Source: Reyranella sp.
Lineage (GTDB): Bacteria > Pseudomonadota > Alphaproteobacteria > Reyranellales > Reyranellaceae
DNA length: 49,601 bases
Direction: 5' to 3'
NCBI RefSeq assembly: GCF_017305915.1
Contig: NZ_JAFKJN010000042.1
Coordinates: forward strand, 1 to 49,601
In this document: in pieces, positions 1-7,009 of the stretch
Position numbering within the stretch: position 1 is the first letter of the stretch
How the letters are laid out: every line of letters starts with the position of its first letter
Notes under the pieces: generated by a model
Databases searched by the model: none
The model's input: the letters and a program-made list of their open reading frames with translations, nothing else
What the model was told of the DNA's origin: nothing
Made by a program: the position numbers and the translations under genes

Positions 1-162
1 CTTCTACGGCTTCAAATCCGAACAGGTCCGCGATACACTCTGTGGGCATCGGAGCATTCCTTTGGGAGTGAGACGGTCGTTGTTGCAAAACAACTTTCTC
101 AGAACCCGCGCTCCGATGCACCTCTTCCTGTGAGATATCCGGGCTAGAGAACACAAGAGGCC
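1..162. other. gene-free leader with an inverted repeat
   Basis: No reading frame here looks like a protein: the open frames on both strands are short and low in complexity. The visible structure is a perfect 10-bp inverted repeat, GCATCGGAGC at 48-57 and GCTCCGATGC at 111-120, enclosing a 53-nt loop that holds a second palindromic core (GTTGTTGCAAAACAAC). It may be the edge of an element or the 3' region of a gene outside the window. Confidence 0.3.
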
Positions 163-373
163 ATTGCCCATATTGGGAGTCTGGCGCGCGCTGCTGCAGT
201 GTGGCGCGCGTGACGACACTCCTCTTTTTTTCGAACTGCCGCGCGCCACGGGCGGGAGAGCCGGTGCGCAAAAAGGCAGGACTTCTCAAAAATTTTTTGG
301 GACTCAGAGGCCTCCGATGTTGATGCCATCGGCATTCATCCATCCCGTCCCACGGCGCCTTGGGACGGGTGGA
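163..373. repeat. dispersed intergenic repeat, copy A
   Basis: This block shares ordered sequence islands with 31234-31440 and, more weakly, with 19704-19960. Shared islands are a GCTGCAGTGTGGCGCGCG-like core (about 193-212), an A-rich tract ending TTTTTTGGGACTCAG, a GATGCCATCGGCAT palindrome (about 322-335) and a terminal hairpin. The hairpin is CCCGTCCCA at 344-352 and TGGGACGGG at 361-369 around an 8-nt loop. It lies just past the 3' end of the reductase gene. The minus strand encodes a peptide starting MPMAS, also seen from copy C; I read this as a by-product of the repeat, not a gene. Confidence 0.6.
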
Positions 374-386
374 GCGGGGGCTGAGG

Positions 387-1412
387 CTAGACGACGTCGT
401 AGGTGATCTCGACCTCTGCGCCGAAGCAATGGCCCTGGCAGGTGAGGATCCAGTTGTTGGCGAGATCGTCGGTCGTATAGATGTCGTTCTTGGCCAGCAC
501 GACCTTGCCCTTGATGGTCTTGGCCGCGCACGAGGCGCAGAAGCCCTCCTCGCAGGACGACAACGGATTGAGCCCCGCGGCGCGTGCCGCCTCGAGGATG
601 GTCTGGCCCTTCTTGTAGGGCACCTTGTGGACCTTGTTCTCGATGTGGATGGTGATCTCGCTCGGGATCACCTCGCCCTCTTCCTGCGGCGGGACGGGGA
701 CGGCGTCGTTGCCCGACGCTTCGAAGCGCTCGAGCAGCACCTTCTCCCGCGGCATGCCCGCATCGACGAGCGTGCGTTCGACGAGCGTCATGAACGGCCC
801 CGGGCCGCAGAGATAGGCCTCGGCGTCCTCGAAGCCCTTGAGCGCGCCGTGGATCTCCTCCGGCCTGGTCAGGCCCTGCTCGGCGTCGAGGTGATGAATC
901 ACCTCCAGCCGGCTGGAATGGTCGGCCAGCAGCTCGAGCAGCTCCTTGTCGAAGATGATCGAGGGCCTGTCGCGGTTGGCATAGAACAGCCGGATCTTGC
1001 GCGCGCCCGAGCGCAGCGCCGACTTGATCAGCGACATCATCGGCGTGATGCCGCTGCCGCCGCCGAACAGCAGCAAGGGCGCATTGCCCTCCTTGAGCAC
1101 GAAGCGGCCGGCCGGCGGCAGGACGTGCAGGGCATGGCCCTCGATCAGCTGGTCATTGAACCAGTTCGAGCCCTTGCCACCCTCGACTCGCTTGACCGTT
1201 ACCTTGAGGTGCCGGCCGTCGGTCTCGGGCGCGCTCGACAGCGAGTAGCAGCGATTGAGGTCGCCCGCCTCGTGCGGCACCCGGAAGGTCAGGAATTGGC
1301 CGGCGCGGTACTTGAACCGATCCGCCAAATCCTCAGGTACTTCCAACACGAAAGACCGGGCATCCGGGGTCTCCTGGACGATCTTGGCAATGCGCAACTG
1401 ATGGTAGGCCAT
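387..1412 (-). CDS. ferredoxin-NADP-type oxidoreductase with C-terminal 2Fe-2S domain (oxygenase reductase component)
   Basis: The order is an FAD-binding barrel with the RCYSLSSAPE flavin motif, an NAD(P)-binding domain starting with GGGSGITPM and containing a CGPGPFM motif, and a C-terminal plant-type ferredoxin domain with CEEGFCASC plus a distal Cys (ILTCQGHC). This is the layout of the reductases of phenylacetyl-CoA epoxidase (PaaE) and 3-ketosteroid 9-alpha-hydroxylase (KshB), which carry electrons from NAD(P)H to an oxygenase. The ATG at 1412 matches the family start; a GTG at 1430 in the same frame is an alternative. It is divergent from the diiron protein at 1560, a natural electron acceptor. 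The substrate is unknown. Confidence 0.88.
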   Translation of the reverse strand: MAYHQLRIAKIVQETPDARSFVLEVPEDLADRFKYRAGQFLTFRVPHEAGDLNRCYSLSSAPETDGRHLKVTVKRVEGGKGSNWFNDQLIEGHALHVLPPAGRFVLKEGNAPLLLFGGGSGITPMMSLIKSALRSGARKIRLFYANRDRPSIIFDKELLELLADHSSRLEVIHHLDAEQGLTRPEEIHGALKGFEDAEAYLCGPGPFMTLVERTLVDAGMPREKVLLERFEASGNDAVPVPPQEEGEVIPSEITIHIENKVHKVPYKKGQTILEAARAAGLNPLSSCEEGFCASCAAKTIKGKVVLAKNDIYTTDDLANNWILTCQGHCFGAEVEITYDVV

Positions 1413-1458
1413 AAGTAAATCCACGTTCACACGGCGTGCGGGTTTCCCCGAGGACTTG

Positions 1459-1477
1459 CGTACCGCTTTGTGGTACG
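1459..1477. promoter_or_regulatory. inverted-repeat operator candidate between divergent genes
   Basis: CGTACC, a 7-nt spacer and GGTACG form a perfect two-arm inverted repeat in the only non-coding DNA between the reductase and diiron genes. Spacing and symmetry fit a dimeric repressor such as a TetR-family protein, but no regulator gene is adjacent. Confidence 0.45.
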
Positions 1478-1559
1478 TTTCCTGGGAAAATGAACACGGC
1501 GTCAGATTTTATCTGCCGCCCGTGAAAGAACGAAATTCAGCGGCCGGAGGCAAGACCCC

Positions 1560-2627
1560 ATGACGACGCAAAAGATCTATCAGCTCCCCGTCGAGGTCAC
1601 GAACTGGAAGTTCGACGGCGCGACCGAGATCGCCTTCAACTGGGAATACGAGGACGGCTCGGCCGATCTGCTGGGCCTCTACGAGAAGGGCAAGCAGCAG
1701 CAGTGGGACACCTCGACCCGCATCGACTGGAGCCAGGAGCTGTTCGAGGACAACCCGATGGGGATGGCCGACGAGTCGATCCCGATCTACGGCTCGCCGT
1801 TCTGGGAGAAGATGACCGAGAAGGAGAAGAGCTGGCTGCGGTTCAATCTCCAGTGCCATTCGATCTGCCAGTTCATGCACGGCGAGCAGGGCGCGCTGAT
1901 CGCGACCGCCAAGATCGTCAACACCGTGCCGGACATGAACGCCAAGTTCTACGCCGCGACCCAGGTGATGGACGAGGCGCGCCACGTCGAGAGCTACAAG
2001 CGGCTGATCCACGAGAAGTTCAGGCAGGCCTATCCGATCACCGACTCGCTCAAGAACCTGCTCGAGCAGACGCTGAGCGACCGGCGCTGGGACATGACCT
2101 ATCTCGGCATGCAGGTGCTGATCGAGGGCCTGGCGCTGGCCGCCTTCCAGCGCATCCGCGATTCGGCGAAGAACAATTTGGCCGCGGCGGTGAACGCCTA
2201 CGTCATGCAGGACGAGGCGCGGCACGTCACCTTCGGCCGGATGGCGCTGCGCGAATACTACCCGCACCTCTCCGACGCCGAGCGCGCCGAGCGCGAGGAG
2301 TTCACGGTCGAGGCGCTCTACTTCATGCGCGACCGCTTCAACCAGGGCGAGGTCTGGATGCGCTCGGGCCTGCCGGTCGATAAGCTGATGGAATACGCCT
2401 ACAACTCGGGCGCCATGCAGCAGTTCCGCTCGCGGCTGTTCACCCGCATCGTGCCGATCCTCAAGGAGATCGGCCTGTTCGGGCCGAAGGTGCAGAAGGC
2501 GCTGGGCGACATGGGCGTGATGGAATACGCCAAGATCGACGTCGAGCAGCTGATCGGCAACGACATGAAGGTCGCCGAGGATTTCGACGCCAAGAAGTTC
2601 GTCAAGAACGCGCTGGCCGCCGAATAG
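1560..2627 (+). CDS. ferritin-like diiron protein, probable oxygenase (R2-like fold)
   Basis: The 355-residue protein has a complete carboxylate-bridged diiron ligand set: Glu109 (HGEQ), Glu139 and His142 (DEARH), Glu189 (LIEG), and Glu219 and His222 (second DEARH). This E, ExxH, E, ExxH pattern defines the ribonucleotide reductase R2 / ferritin-like oxygenase superfamily. It is often labelled ribonucleotide reductase beta chain, but no large subunit is nearby, and the partner is a 2Fe-2S flavin reductase at 387-1412, so an oxygenase or desaturase role is more likely. A good ribosome site (GGAGG at about 1546) precedes the ATG. The substrate cannot be told from sequence. Confidence 0.85.
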   Translation: MTTQKIYQLPVEVTNWKFDGATEIAFNWEYEDGSADLLGLYEKGKQQQWDTSTRIDWSQELFEDNPMGMADESIPIYGSPFWEKMTEKEKSWLRFNLQCHSICQFMHGEQGALIATAKIVNTVPDMNAKFYAATQVMDEARHVESYKRLIHEKFRQAYPITDSLKNLLEQTLSDRRWDMTYLGMQVLIEGLALAAFQRIRDSAKNNLAAAVNAYVMQDEARHVTFGRMALREYYPHLSDAERAEREEFTVEALYFMRDRFNQGEVWMRSGLPVDKLMEYAYNSGAMQQFRSRLFTRIVPILKEIGLFGPKVQKALGDMGVMEYAKIDVEQLIGNDMKVAEDFDAKKFVKNALAAE

Positions 2628-2633
2628 CGCGAG

Positions 2634-3287
2634 CTACCGGCAGCTCTCCACCTTGGGCGGCGCGTCGATGACGAGCGCCACCTTGGAGATGTCGACGCAG
2701 CGCGTGCCCAGCCACCCCTTCTCCTGCACCAGCAGGCCAAAGCGCGAGAAGGTCGTCGCCTGCTCCGCCGGCGTCGGCCGCGAGCGCGCCAGCAGCCAGG
2801 CCAGCGCATAGAGATTGCCGGTGGCGAAATCCGCCGCCGCCATGTCGAGATGCTGGCTCCACAGCTTGGCGTTCTTCTGCGCCGCCCCCGTCGGGTCGGC
2901 GAGGCCGGCCAGCCAGGCATGGGCGTTGGTGGCGAGCGCATAGGAGCCGCCCTGCTCGGCGATCAGGGCCTTCACCTTTTGCGCCATCGCGACATAGGGC
3001 TGGCCCTCGATTGTATTGCCGGGGCAACCGGGCACCCGGCACAGCGCGGCGAAGATGAGATACTCGGCGAGCGTATTCTCGACATTGCCGTTGTTGTATT
3101 GCCGCCAGGTGCGCGCCAGCGACCAGCCTTGGCGCAGCTCGGGACCCCAGGCCTTGTTGGCCAGCGGCGTATCGCGCTCGAACTCGCCGATCACCGCCTG
3201 CGCCGCCGCCTGCCATTCGGCCGGCGGCTGCACCTGCGCATGGACCGGCGCCGAGATCAGCAGCAGGACGGCGACGAGCCAGCCCAT
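2634..3287 (-). CDS. secreted or periplasmic protein of unknown function
   Basis: The 217-residue product starts with a typical signal peptide (MGWLVAVLLLISAPVHAQ) with a likely cleavage after AQ. The mature part is helix-rich and contains four cysteines, including RVPGCPG and the C-terminal VESCR, which could form disulfides in the periplasm. I do not recognise the family. The ATG at 3287 overlaps the stop of the upstream gene (TGATG), so the two are translationally coupled. It converges on the diiron gene with only 6 bp between stops. Confidence 0.7.
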   Translation of the reverse strand: MGWLVAVLLLISAPVHAQVQPPAEWQAAAQAVIGEFERDTPLANKAWGPELRQGWSLARTWRQYNNGNVENTLAEYLIFAALCRVPGCPGNTIEGQPYVAMAQKVKALIAEQGGSYALATNAHAWLAGLADPTGAAQKNAKLWSQHLDMAAADFATGNLYALAWLLARSRPTPAEQATTFSRFGLLVQEKGWLGTRCVDISKVALVIDAPPKVESCR

Positions 3288-3949
3288 CAGTATCTCCGTG
3301 CGCGCCGCCGGTCGGCGCTTTCGTATTGCACCATGTCGTCGGCCCGCATCTCGATCGCGTCGCGCGGCAGCAGGCGGCGCTCCTGGGCGCGCGTCAGCAC
3401 GCGGAAGTGCCTGACGTCGCACAGCGCGGCGCCGACTTCCCAGCAATCCTCCTCGCTGGTCACCCACATGTCGGTCGGGAAACGGCGCAGGTCGACCGGC
3501 AGCGAGTAGGTGCGCAGCGACTTGAGGCCGTCATTGTTGGCGTATTCGTGGAAGTACGACATCACGAGCTCGCGCGGAGAACGGTAGATCGGATCGCGCC
3601 AGCGTAGCCAGATGTGGTTGCTCTTGGAAATGGCACCCCAGAAGCTGCCGCGCTTGAACACGGTGATGACATGGTCCGAATCGCCCTTGGCGACAAGGTC
3701 GAGCACCAGCGGCGGCAGGCCCTGCAGCCACAATGCGCAGGCCGCGGTGAAGGCCGCCTCGATGCAATGCGCCCGGCGATGCCGCAGCACGCCGCGCACC
3801 GAGCGCAGGGTGTCGCCCTGCTCCTCGAAGTTGGCGCTGAGGCCGATGATGAACTGCTGGATGTCTTCCGGCGTGCGTAGGGCGCCGAGGGTGTCGCCCT
3901 CGTCGGGGGTCAGTCCTATTTGCGCGGGGGTCGGACGCTTGAGCCGCAA
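3287..3949 (-). CDS. cytoplasmic protein, possibly transglutaminase-like Cys/His fold
   Basis: The frame from a TTG at 3949 gives about 220 residues beginning MRLKRPTPAQ. A conserved-looking block RRAHCIEAAFTAAC places a Cys at the start of a helix, followed about 35 residues later by GDSDHVITVF, a Cys...His arrangement seen in transglutaminase-like folds; this is inference from pattern only. No signal peptide is present. The frame is open further upstream but runs through the tRNA-Ala gene, so the real start must be at or near 3949, only 17 nt from the tRNA 3' end. It is coupled to the secreted protein downstream. Confidence 0.6.
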   Translation of the reverse strand: MRLKRPTPAQIGLTPDEGDTLGALRTPEDIQQFIIGLSANFEEQGDTLRSVRGVLRHRRAHCIEAAFTAACALWLQGLPPLVLDLVAKGDSDHVITVFKRGSFWGAISKSNHIWLRWRDPIYRSPRELVMSYFHEYANNDGLKSLRTYSLPVDLRRFPTDMWVTSEEDCWEVGAALCDVRHFRVLTRAQERRLLPRDAIEMRADDMVQYESADRRRARRY

Positions 3950-3966
3950 TACGTCTCTCTCGGGGT

Positions 3967-4042
3967 TGGTGGAGCTGAGGGGGATCGAACCCCTGACCTC
4001 CTCATTGCGAACGAGGCGCTCTCCCAGCTGAGCTACAGCCCC
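3967..4042 (-). tRNA. tRNA-Ala (anticodon CGC)
   Basis: On the minus strand the 76 nt fold into a full cloverleaf: acceptor GGGGCTG paired with CAGCTCC, a D arm with AGCTCAGCTGGGAGAGC, an anticodon arm with loop TTCGCAA (CGC reads GCG, Ala), and a T arm containing GGTTCGATCC. The terminal CCA is encoded. Only 17 nt separate it from the start of the downstream protein gene on the same strand. Confidence 0.95.
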
Positions 4043-4141
4043 CCACGTCCCGAGGATGCGCCGGATAGAGCCTGCAGCGCCGCCTGTCAAGCAAACGGCC
4101 ATATGCTAGCGTGTTTCCGCCTTTTTAGGAGTGCAAACCCA

Positions 4142-4534
4142 GTGTCCAACGGCAAGAAGATGGTGAAAACCGATGCGGCTCCCGGCGCTCTCGGGCCCTA
4201 TTCGCAGGCGATCGTGGCCGGCGGGATGGTCTATTGCGCGGGCCAGATCCCGCTCGATCCCGCCACGGGGCAGATCGTGAGCGGCGGCGTTGCGCCGCAG
4301 ACCGAGCAGGTGCTGAAGAACCTGCGAGCCGTCCTGAAGGCCGCCGGCAGCGATCTCGACCGCGCCGTCAAGACCACGGTCTTCCTCAAGGACATGAACG
4401 ACTTCGGCGCCATGAACGAAGTCTACGGCCGGCCCGAGTTCTTCGGCGCCGAGCCGCCCGCCCGCTCGACCGTCGAGGTCGCGCGCCTGCCGCGCGACGT
4501 CCGGGTCGAGATCGAAGTCGTGGCGCTCGCCTGA
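4142..4534 (+). CDS. ridA: RidA family reactive enamine/imine deaminase
   Basis: The 130-residue protein carries the RidA/YjgF hallmarks: GPYSQAI near the N-terminus, YCAGQIPLDP, the trimer-forming core with TVFLKDM, and the C-terminal block ARSTVEVARLPRDVRVEIE containing the substrate-binding Arg. RidA hydrolyses reactive 2-aminoacrylate-type enamines made by PLP enzymes, protecting other PLP enzymes. The GTG start at 4142 is chosen because AGGAG at 4127-4131 sits 10 nt upstream and the protein then has the family length; the upstream open frame overlaps the tRNA. Confidence 0.93.
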   Translation: MSNGKKMVKTDAAPGALGPYSQAIVAGGMVYCAGQIPLDPATGQIVSGGVAPQTEQVLKNLRAVLKAAGSDLDRAVKTTVFLKDMNDFGAMNEVYGRPEFFGAEPPARSTVEVARLPRDVRVEIEVVALA

Positions 4535-4553
4535 AGTGGATGTCGAGGCCAAC

Positions 4554-4802
4554 ATGATGACCGTGATCGGCTGGCTGATCGGGCTCAGCATGTTCGCCCT
4601 GATGGCGATCCTGGTCGTGCACGTGCTGTTCGCGCTGCTGCTGATCGTGCCGAGCTGGCGCATCTTCGAACGCGCCGGCTACTCGGGGCTGCTGTCGCTG
4701 TTCCATCTCGTGCCGGCGATCGGCCCGTTCATCGTCATGGCGATCCTGGCCTTCGGCGACTGGCCCACCGGCGAGGGCCGGCCCAAACAAGCAGGATCGT
4801 GA
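4554..4802 (+). CDS. small two-helix membrane protein, sister of the FHA protein downstream
   Basis: About 82 residues with two hydrophobic segments. Between them lies WRIFERAGYSG and at the end AFGDWP. The next gene has the same pattern (WRIAEKAGLPG ... AFMRWP), so the two are paralogous modules. The ATG at 4554 follows GAGG at 4544; a GTG at 4536 in frame is the alternative start. The stop overlaps the next gene's start. Function unknown; a membrane anchor or pair-forming role with the FHA protein is a guess. Confidence 0.65.
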   Translation: MMTVIGWLIGLSMFALMAILVVHVLFALLLIVPSWRIFERAGYSGLLSLFHLVPAIGPFIVMAILAFGDWPTGEGRPKQAGS

Positions 4803-5434
4803 TCATGGGCTTCGACGTCGCCGCCGTCCTCGGCCTGTTCGGCTTGACCAGCGCCTTCGCTCTGGTCGCGTTGGTGCTCGCCGGCTGGATGTGCTGGCGC
4901 ATCGCCGAGAAGGCGGGCCTGCCCGGCTGGGCCGGCGCGGCTGCGATCCTGCTGACGCTGACCGGCATCGGCTCGCTGATCTCGCTGATCCTGCTCTGGG
5001 TGTTCGCCTTCATGCGCTGGCCGCGCGACAGCGTGGCGCTCGCCGGCGCCGCCCATGCGCCGATGCCATCCGGCATGGCGCCACCGGCGCCGACTGCCTT
5101 GCCGCCGCCCCCCAGGGTGCTGGCCGACCGGCGCGGCTGGATGCTGAGCGGCGGGGGCGTGACGCTGCGTTTCGATGACAGCCGGGCTGCCTACACCCTG
5201 ACCGGCGTGGCCGCCGGCGGACCGGACGAGCTGGTGCTGGCCGATCCCTCGGTCGGCCAGCCGCATGCGCGGTTGCTCACCGCGGCGGGCCGCATCGGGT
5301 TGCAGGATCTCGGCAGTCCCGGCGGCACCTATATCGACGGCGCCCGCCTGCTGCCGGCCCACGGACCGCGCGATATCACCGCCGCGCGCACCCTGACGCT
5401 CGGCAACGTCGAGCTTGCCCTATCGCGAACCTAG
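4799..5434 (+). CDS. membrane-anchored FHA-domain protein
   Basis: Residues 1-75 contain two transmembrane helices around WRIAEKAGLPG, the same module as the preceding gene. A Pro/Ala-rich linker (about 85-105) leads to a C-terminal FHA-like domain with DPSVGQPHARL and DLGSPGGTYIDGARL, which match the conserved Ser-x-x-His and Gly-Thr positions of phosphothreonine-binding FHA domains. The domain would be cytoplasmic. No Ser/Thr kinase is nearby to supply the phosphopeptide. An in-frame ATG two codons on (MGFDV) is an alternative start. Confidence 0.75.
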   Translation: MIMGFDVAAVLGLFGLTSAFALVALVLAGWMCWRIAEKAGLPGWAGAAAILLTLTGIGSLISLILLWVFAFMRWPRDSVALAGAAHAPMPSGMAPPAPTALPPPPRVLADRRGWMLSGGGVTLRFDDSRAAYTLTGVAAGGPDELVLADPSVGQPHARLLTAAGRIGLQDLGSPGGTYIDGARLLPAHGPRDITAARTLTLGNVELALSRT

Positions 5435-5450
5435 GGTAGGGTGCCGCCCC

Positions 5451-5741
5451 ATGAATCCCTTCATTTGGTTGATCGAGGCGCTGATCGAGCTGGTCACCTG
5501 GATCGTGATCGCGAGCGCCATCATGAGCTGGCTGGTTGCGTTTGGCGTGGTCAACATGCGCAACCAGTTCATCCGCACCATCGTCGAGACCCTGTACCGG
5601 CTGACCGAGCCGATGCTGCGGCCGATCCGCCGCATGCTGCCCAACCTGGGCGGCGTCGACATCTCGCCGGTCATCCTGCTGCTCGGCCTGTTCTTCGTGC
5701 GCGAGGCCCTGCGCTACTACATCTGGCCGTCCTTCTATTGA
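5451..5741 (+). CDS. yggT: YggT family membrane protein
   Basis: The 96-residue protein has two hydrophobic segments separated by an amphipathic stretch with YRLTEPMLRPIRRMLP, the signature region of the YggT (CcmB3/YlmG) family. Members affect membrane or cell-division organisation in bacteria and thylakoids; the biochemical role is unsettled. The start is the ATG at 5451, preceded by the purine-rich AGGGTAGGG. The YggT-DUF167 gene order seen here is common in proteobacteria. Confidence 0.9.
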   Translation: MNPFIWLIEALIELVTWIVIASAIMSWLVAFGVVNMRNQFIRTIVETLYRLTEPMLRPIRRMLPNLGGVDISPVILLLGLFFVREALRYYIWPSFY

Positions 5742-6046
5742 GCGATCCCGGATTCCTGAAACGCAGCGTCTCCGGCGTGACCGTGGACCTGCACGTGCAG
5801 CCGCGCGCCCGGCGGGCCGTGCTCGCGGCGGCCGACGGAGCGCTCAGGGCCCAGGTCATCGCGCCGCCCGAGGACGGCAAGGCCAACCAGGCGGTGATCG
5901 CGCTGCTGGCCGAGGCGTGGCGGCTGCCGAAATCGTCGTTCGACGTCATCAAGGGCCAGACCGCGCGGGCCAAGACCATCCGCGTCGCCGGCGCGCCCGA
6001 GGCGATCGTCGAGCGTGTCACCCATTGGATGCAGGTCCATGGCTGA
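5738..6046 (+). CDS. DUF167 (YggU) family protein
   Basis: About 102 residues with the DUF167 core: VDLHVQPRARR, APPEDGKANQAVIALLAEAW and SSFDVIKGQTARAKTIRV. The fold is a small alpha/beta domain with no established activity. The TTG at 5738 overlaps the yggT stop (TTGA), which suggests coupling; a GTG inside VTVDL is the only other sensible start. Its stop overlaps the folD start by 8 nt. Confidence 0.85.
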   Translation: MSDPGFLKRSVSGVTVDLHVQPRARRAVLAAADGALRAQVIAPPEDGKANQAVIALLAEAWRLPKSSFDVIKGQTARAKTIRVAGAPEAIVERVTHWMQVHG

Positions 6047-6941
6047 GGCGAAGCTGATCGACGGCAAGGTCTTCGCCGCCGGCCTGCGTGCGCGCGTGGG
6101 CGCGGGTGTCGCGGAGCTTCATGCCGTCACCGGCATCAAGCCCGGCCTCGCCACCGTGCTGGTCGGCGACGATGCCGCGAGCCAGGTCTATGTGAAGAGC
6201 AAGGGCCGGGTCGCGGCCGAGCTCGGCATGGCGAGCTTCGACCATCGCCTGCCCGCGAGCACGACCGAGCTCGAGCTGCTGCAGCTCATCACCCGGCTCA
6301 ACAAGGATCCGGCGGTGCACGGCATCCTGGTGCAGCTGCCGCTGCCCAAGCACATCGTCACCCCCGACATCCTGCTCGCGGTCGATCCCGACAAGGACGT
6401 CGACGGCTTCCATCCGATGAACGTCGGCCGGCTGGGCTCGATCGCATCCGGCGCGCCGCTCGATTTCCCGGTGCCCTGCACGCCGCTCGGCTGCTCGATG
6501 CTGCTGGCCGACGCGCTGGGCGCGCTTTCGGGCAGGCACGCCGTCGTGCTCGGCCGCTCGACGCTGGTCGGTCGGCCGGTGGCGCAGCTTCTGCTGAAGG
6601 CCGATTGCACGGTGACGATCGCGCATTCGCGCACCCGCGATCTGCCCGCGCTCTGCCGCACCGCCGACATCCTGGTGGTGGCGATCGGCAAGCCCGCGTT
6701 CGTGCGCGGCGACTGGATCAAGCCGGGTGCGGCGGTGATCGACGTCGGAATCAACCGCATCTCTGCGGGTGACAGCAAGACCAGACTGGTGGGTGACGTC
6801 GCCTTCGACGAAGCGCGCGCGGTCGCGGGCCATCTCACGCCCGTGCCGGGCGGCGTCGGCCCGATGACGGTGGCGTGCCTGATGTACAACACGCTGCAGG
6901 AAGCCCGCCGCCGCGCAGGTTTGCCCTTCACGGCGGTCTGA
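6039..6941 (+). CDS. folD: FolD bifunctional methylenetetrahydrofolate dehydrogenase/cyclohydrolase
   Basis: The 300-residue enzyme interconverts 5,10-methylene-, methenyl- and 10-formyl-tetrahydrofolate with NADP. Visible motifs are YVKSKGRVAAELG (catalytic YxxxK), GILVQLPLPKHI, DKDVDGFHPMN, the NADP-binding VVLGRSTLVGRPVA and the C-terminal TPVPGGVGPMTVACL. The start at 6039 overlaps the end of the DUF167 gene. Full length for the family. Confidence 0.97.
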   Translation: MAEAKLIDGKVFAAGLRARVGAGVAELHAVTGIKPGLATVLVGDDAASQVYVKSKGRVAAELGMASFDHRLPASTTELELLQLITRLNKDPAVHGILVQLPLPKHIVTPDILLAVDPDKDVDGFHPMNVGRLGSIASGAPLDFPVPCTPLGCSMLLADALGALSGRHAVVLGRSTLVGRPVAQLLLKADCTVTIAHSRTRDLPALCRTADILVVAIGKPAFVRGDWIKPGAAVIDVGINRISAGDSKTRLVGDVAFDEARAVAGHLTPVPGGVGPMTVACLMYNTLQEARRRAGLPFTAV

Positions 6942-7008
6942 TCATTGGACCGCGGGCTTCCAGCCCGCTCATCATTCATGAGCGCGCAGGATGCGCGCGG
7001 TCCAATGA
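6942..7008. repeat. 67-nt perfect cloverleaf palindrome between convergent genes
   Basis: The sequence folds completely. The outer stem TCATTGGACC (6942-6951) pairs with GGTCCAATGA (6999-7008), and three hairpins lie inside: GCGGGCT/AGCCCGC (6952-6958, 6962-6968, loop TCC), TCAT/ATGA (6969-6972, 6978-6981, loop of 5) and GCGCGC/GCGCGC (6982-6987, 6993-6998, loop of 5). No nucleotide is left unpaired at the junction. It starts directly after the folD stop and ends just before the stop of the facing gene, so it may also act as a two-way terminator, although there is no T tract. Confidence 0.8.
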
Positions 7009-7009
7009 G

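Noticed and set aside
1..162. 3' end of an upstream protein gene entering the window
   Set aside because: Frames 1 and 2 stay open for 40 to 50 codons but show no recognisable domain and the region has palindromes typical of non-coding DNA.
144..335. Small minus-strand frame starting MPMAS in repeat copy A, and its match in copy C
   Set aside because: The similarity is explained by the DNA repeat itself; there is no ribosome site and the translated sequence is not kept between islands.
360..1418. 352-residue plus-strand open frame opposite the reductase
   Set aside because: It is rich in Arg/Ala/Gly without domains and mirrors the codon pattern of the real gene; such antisense frames are expected at this GC content.
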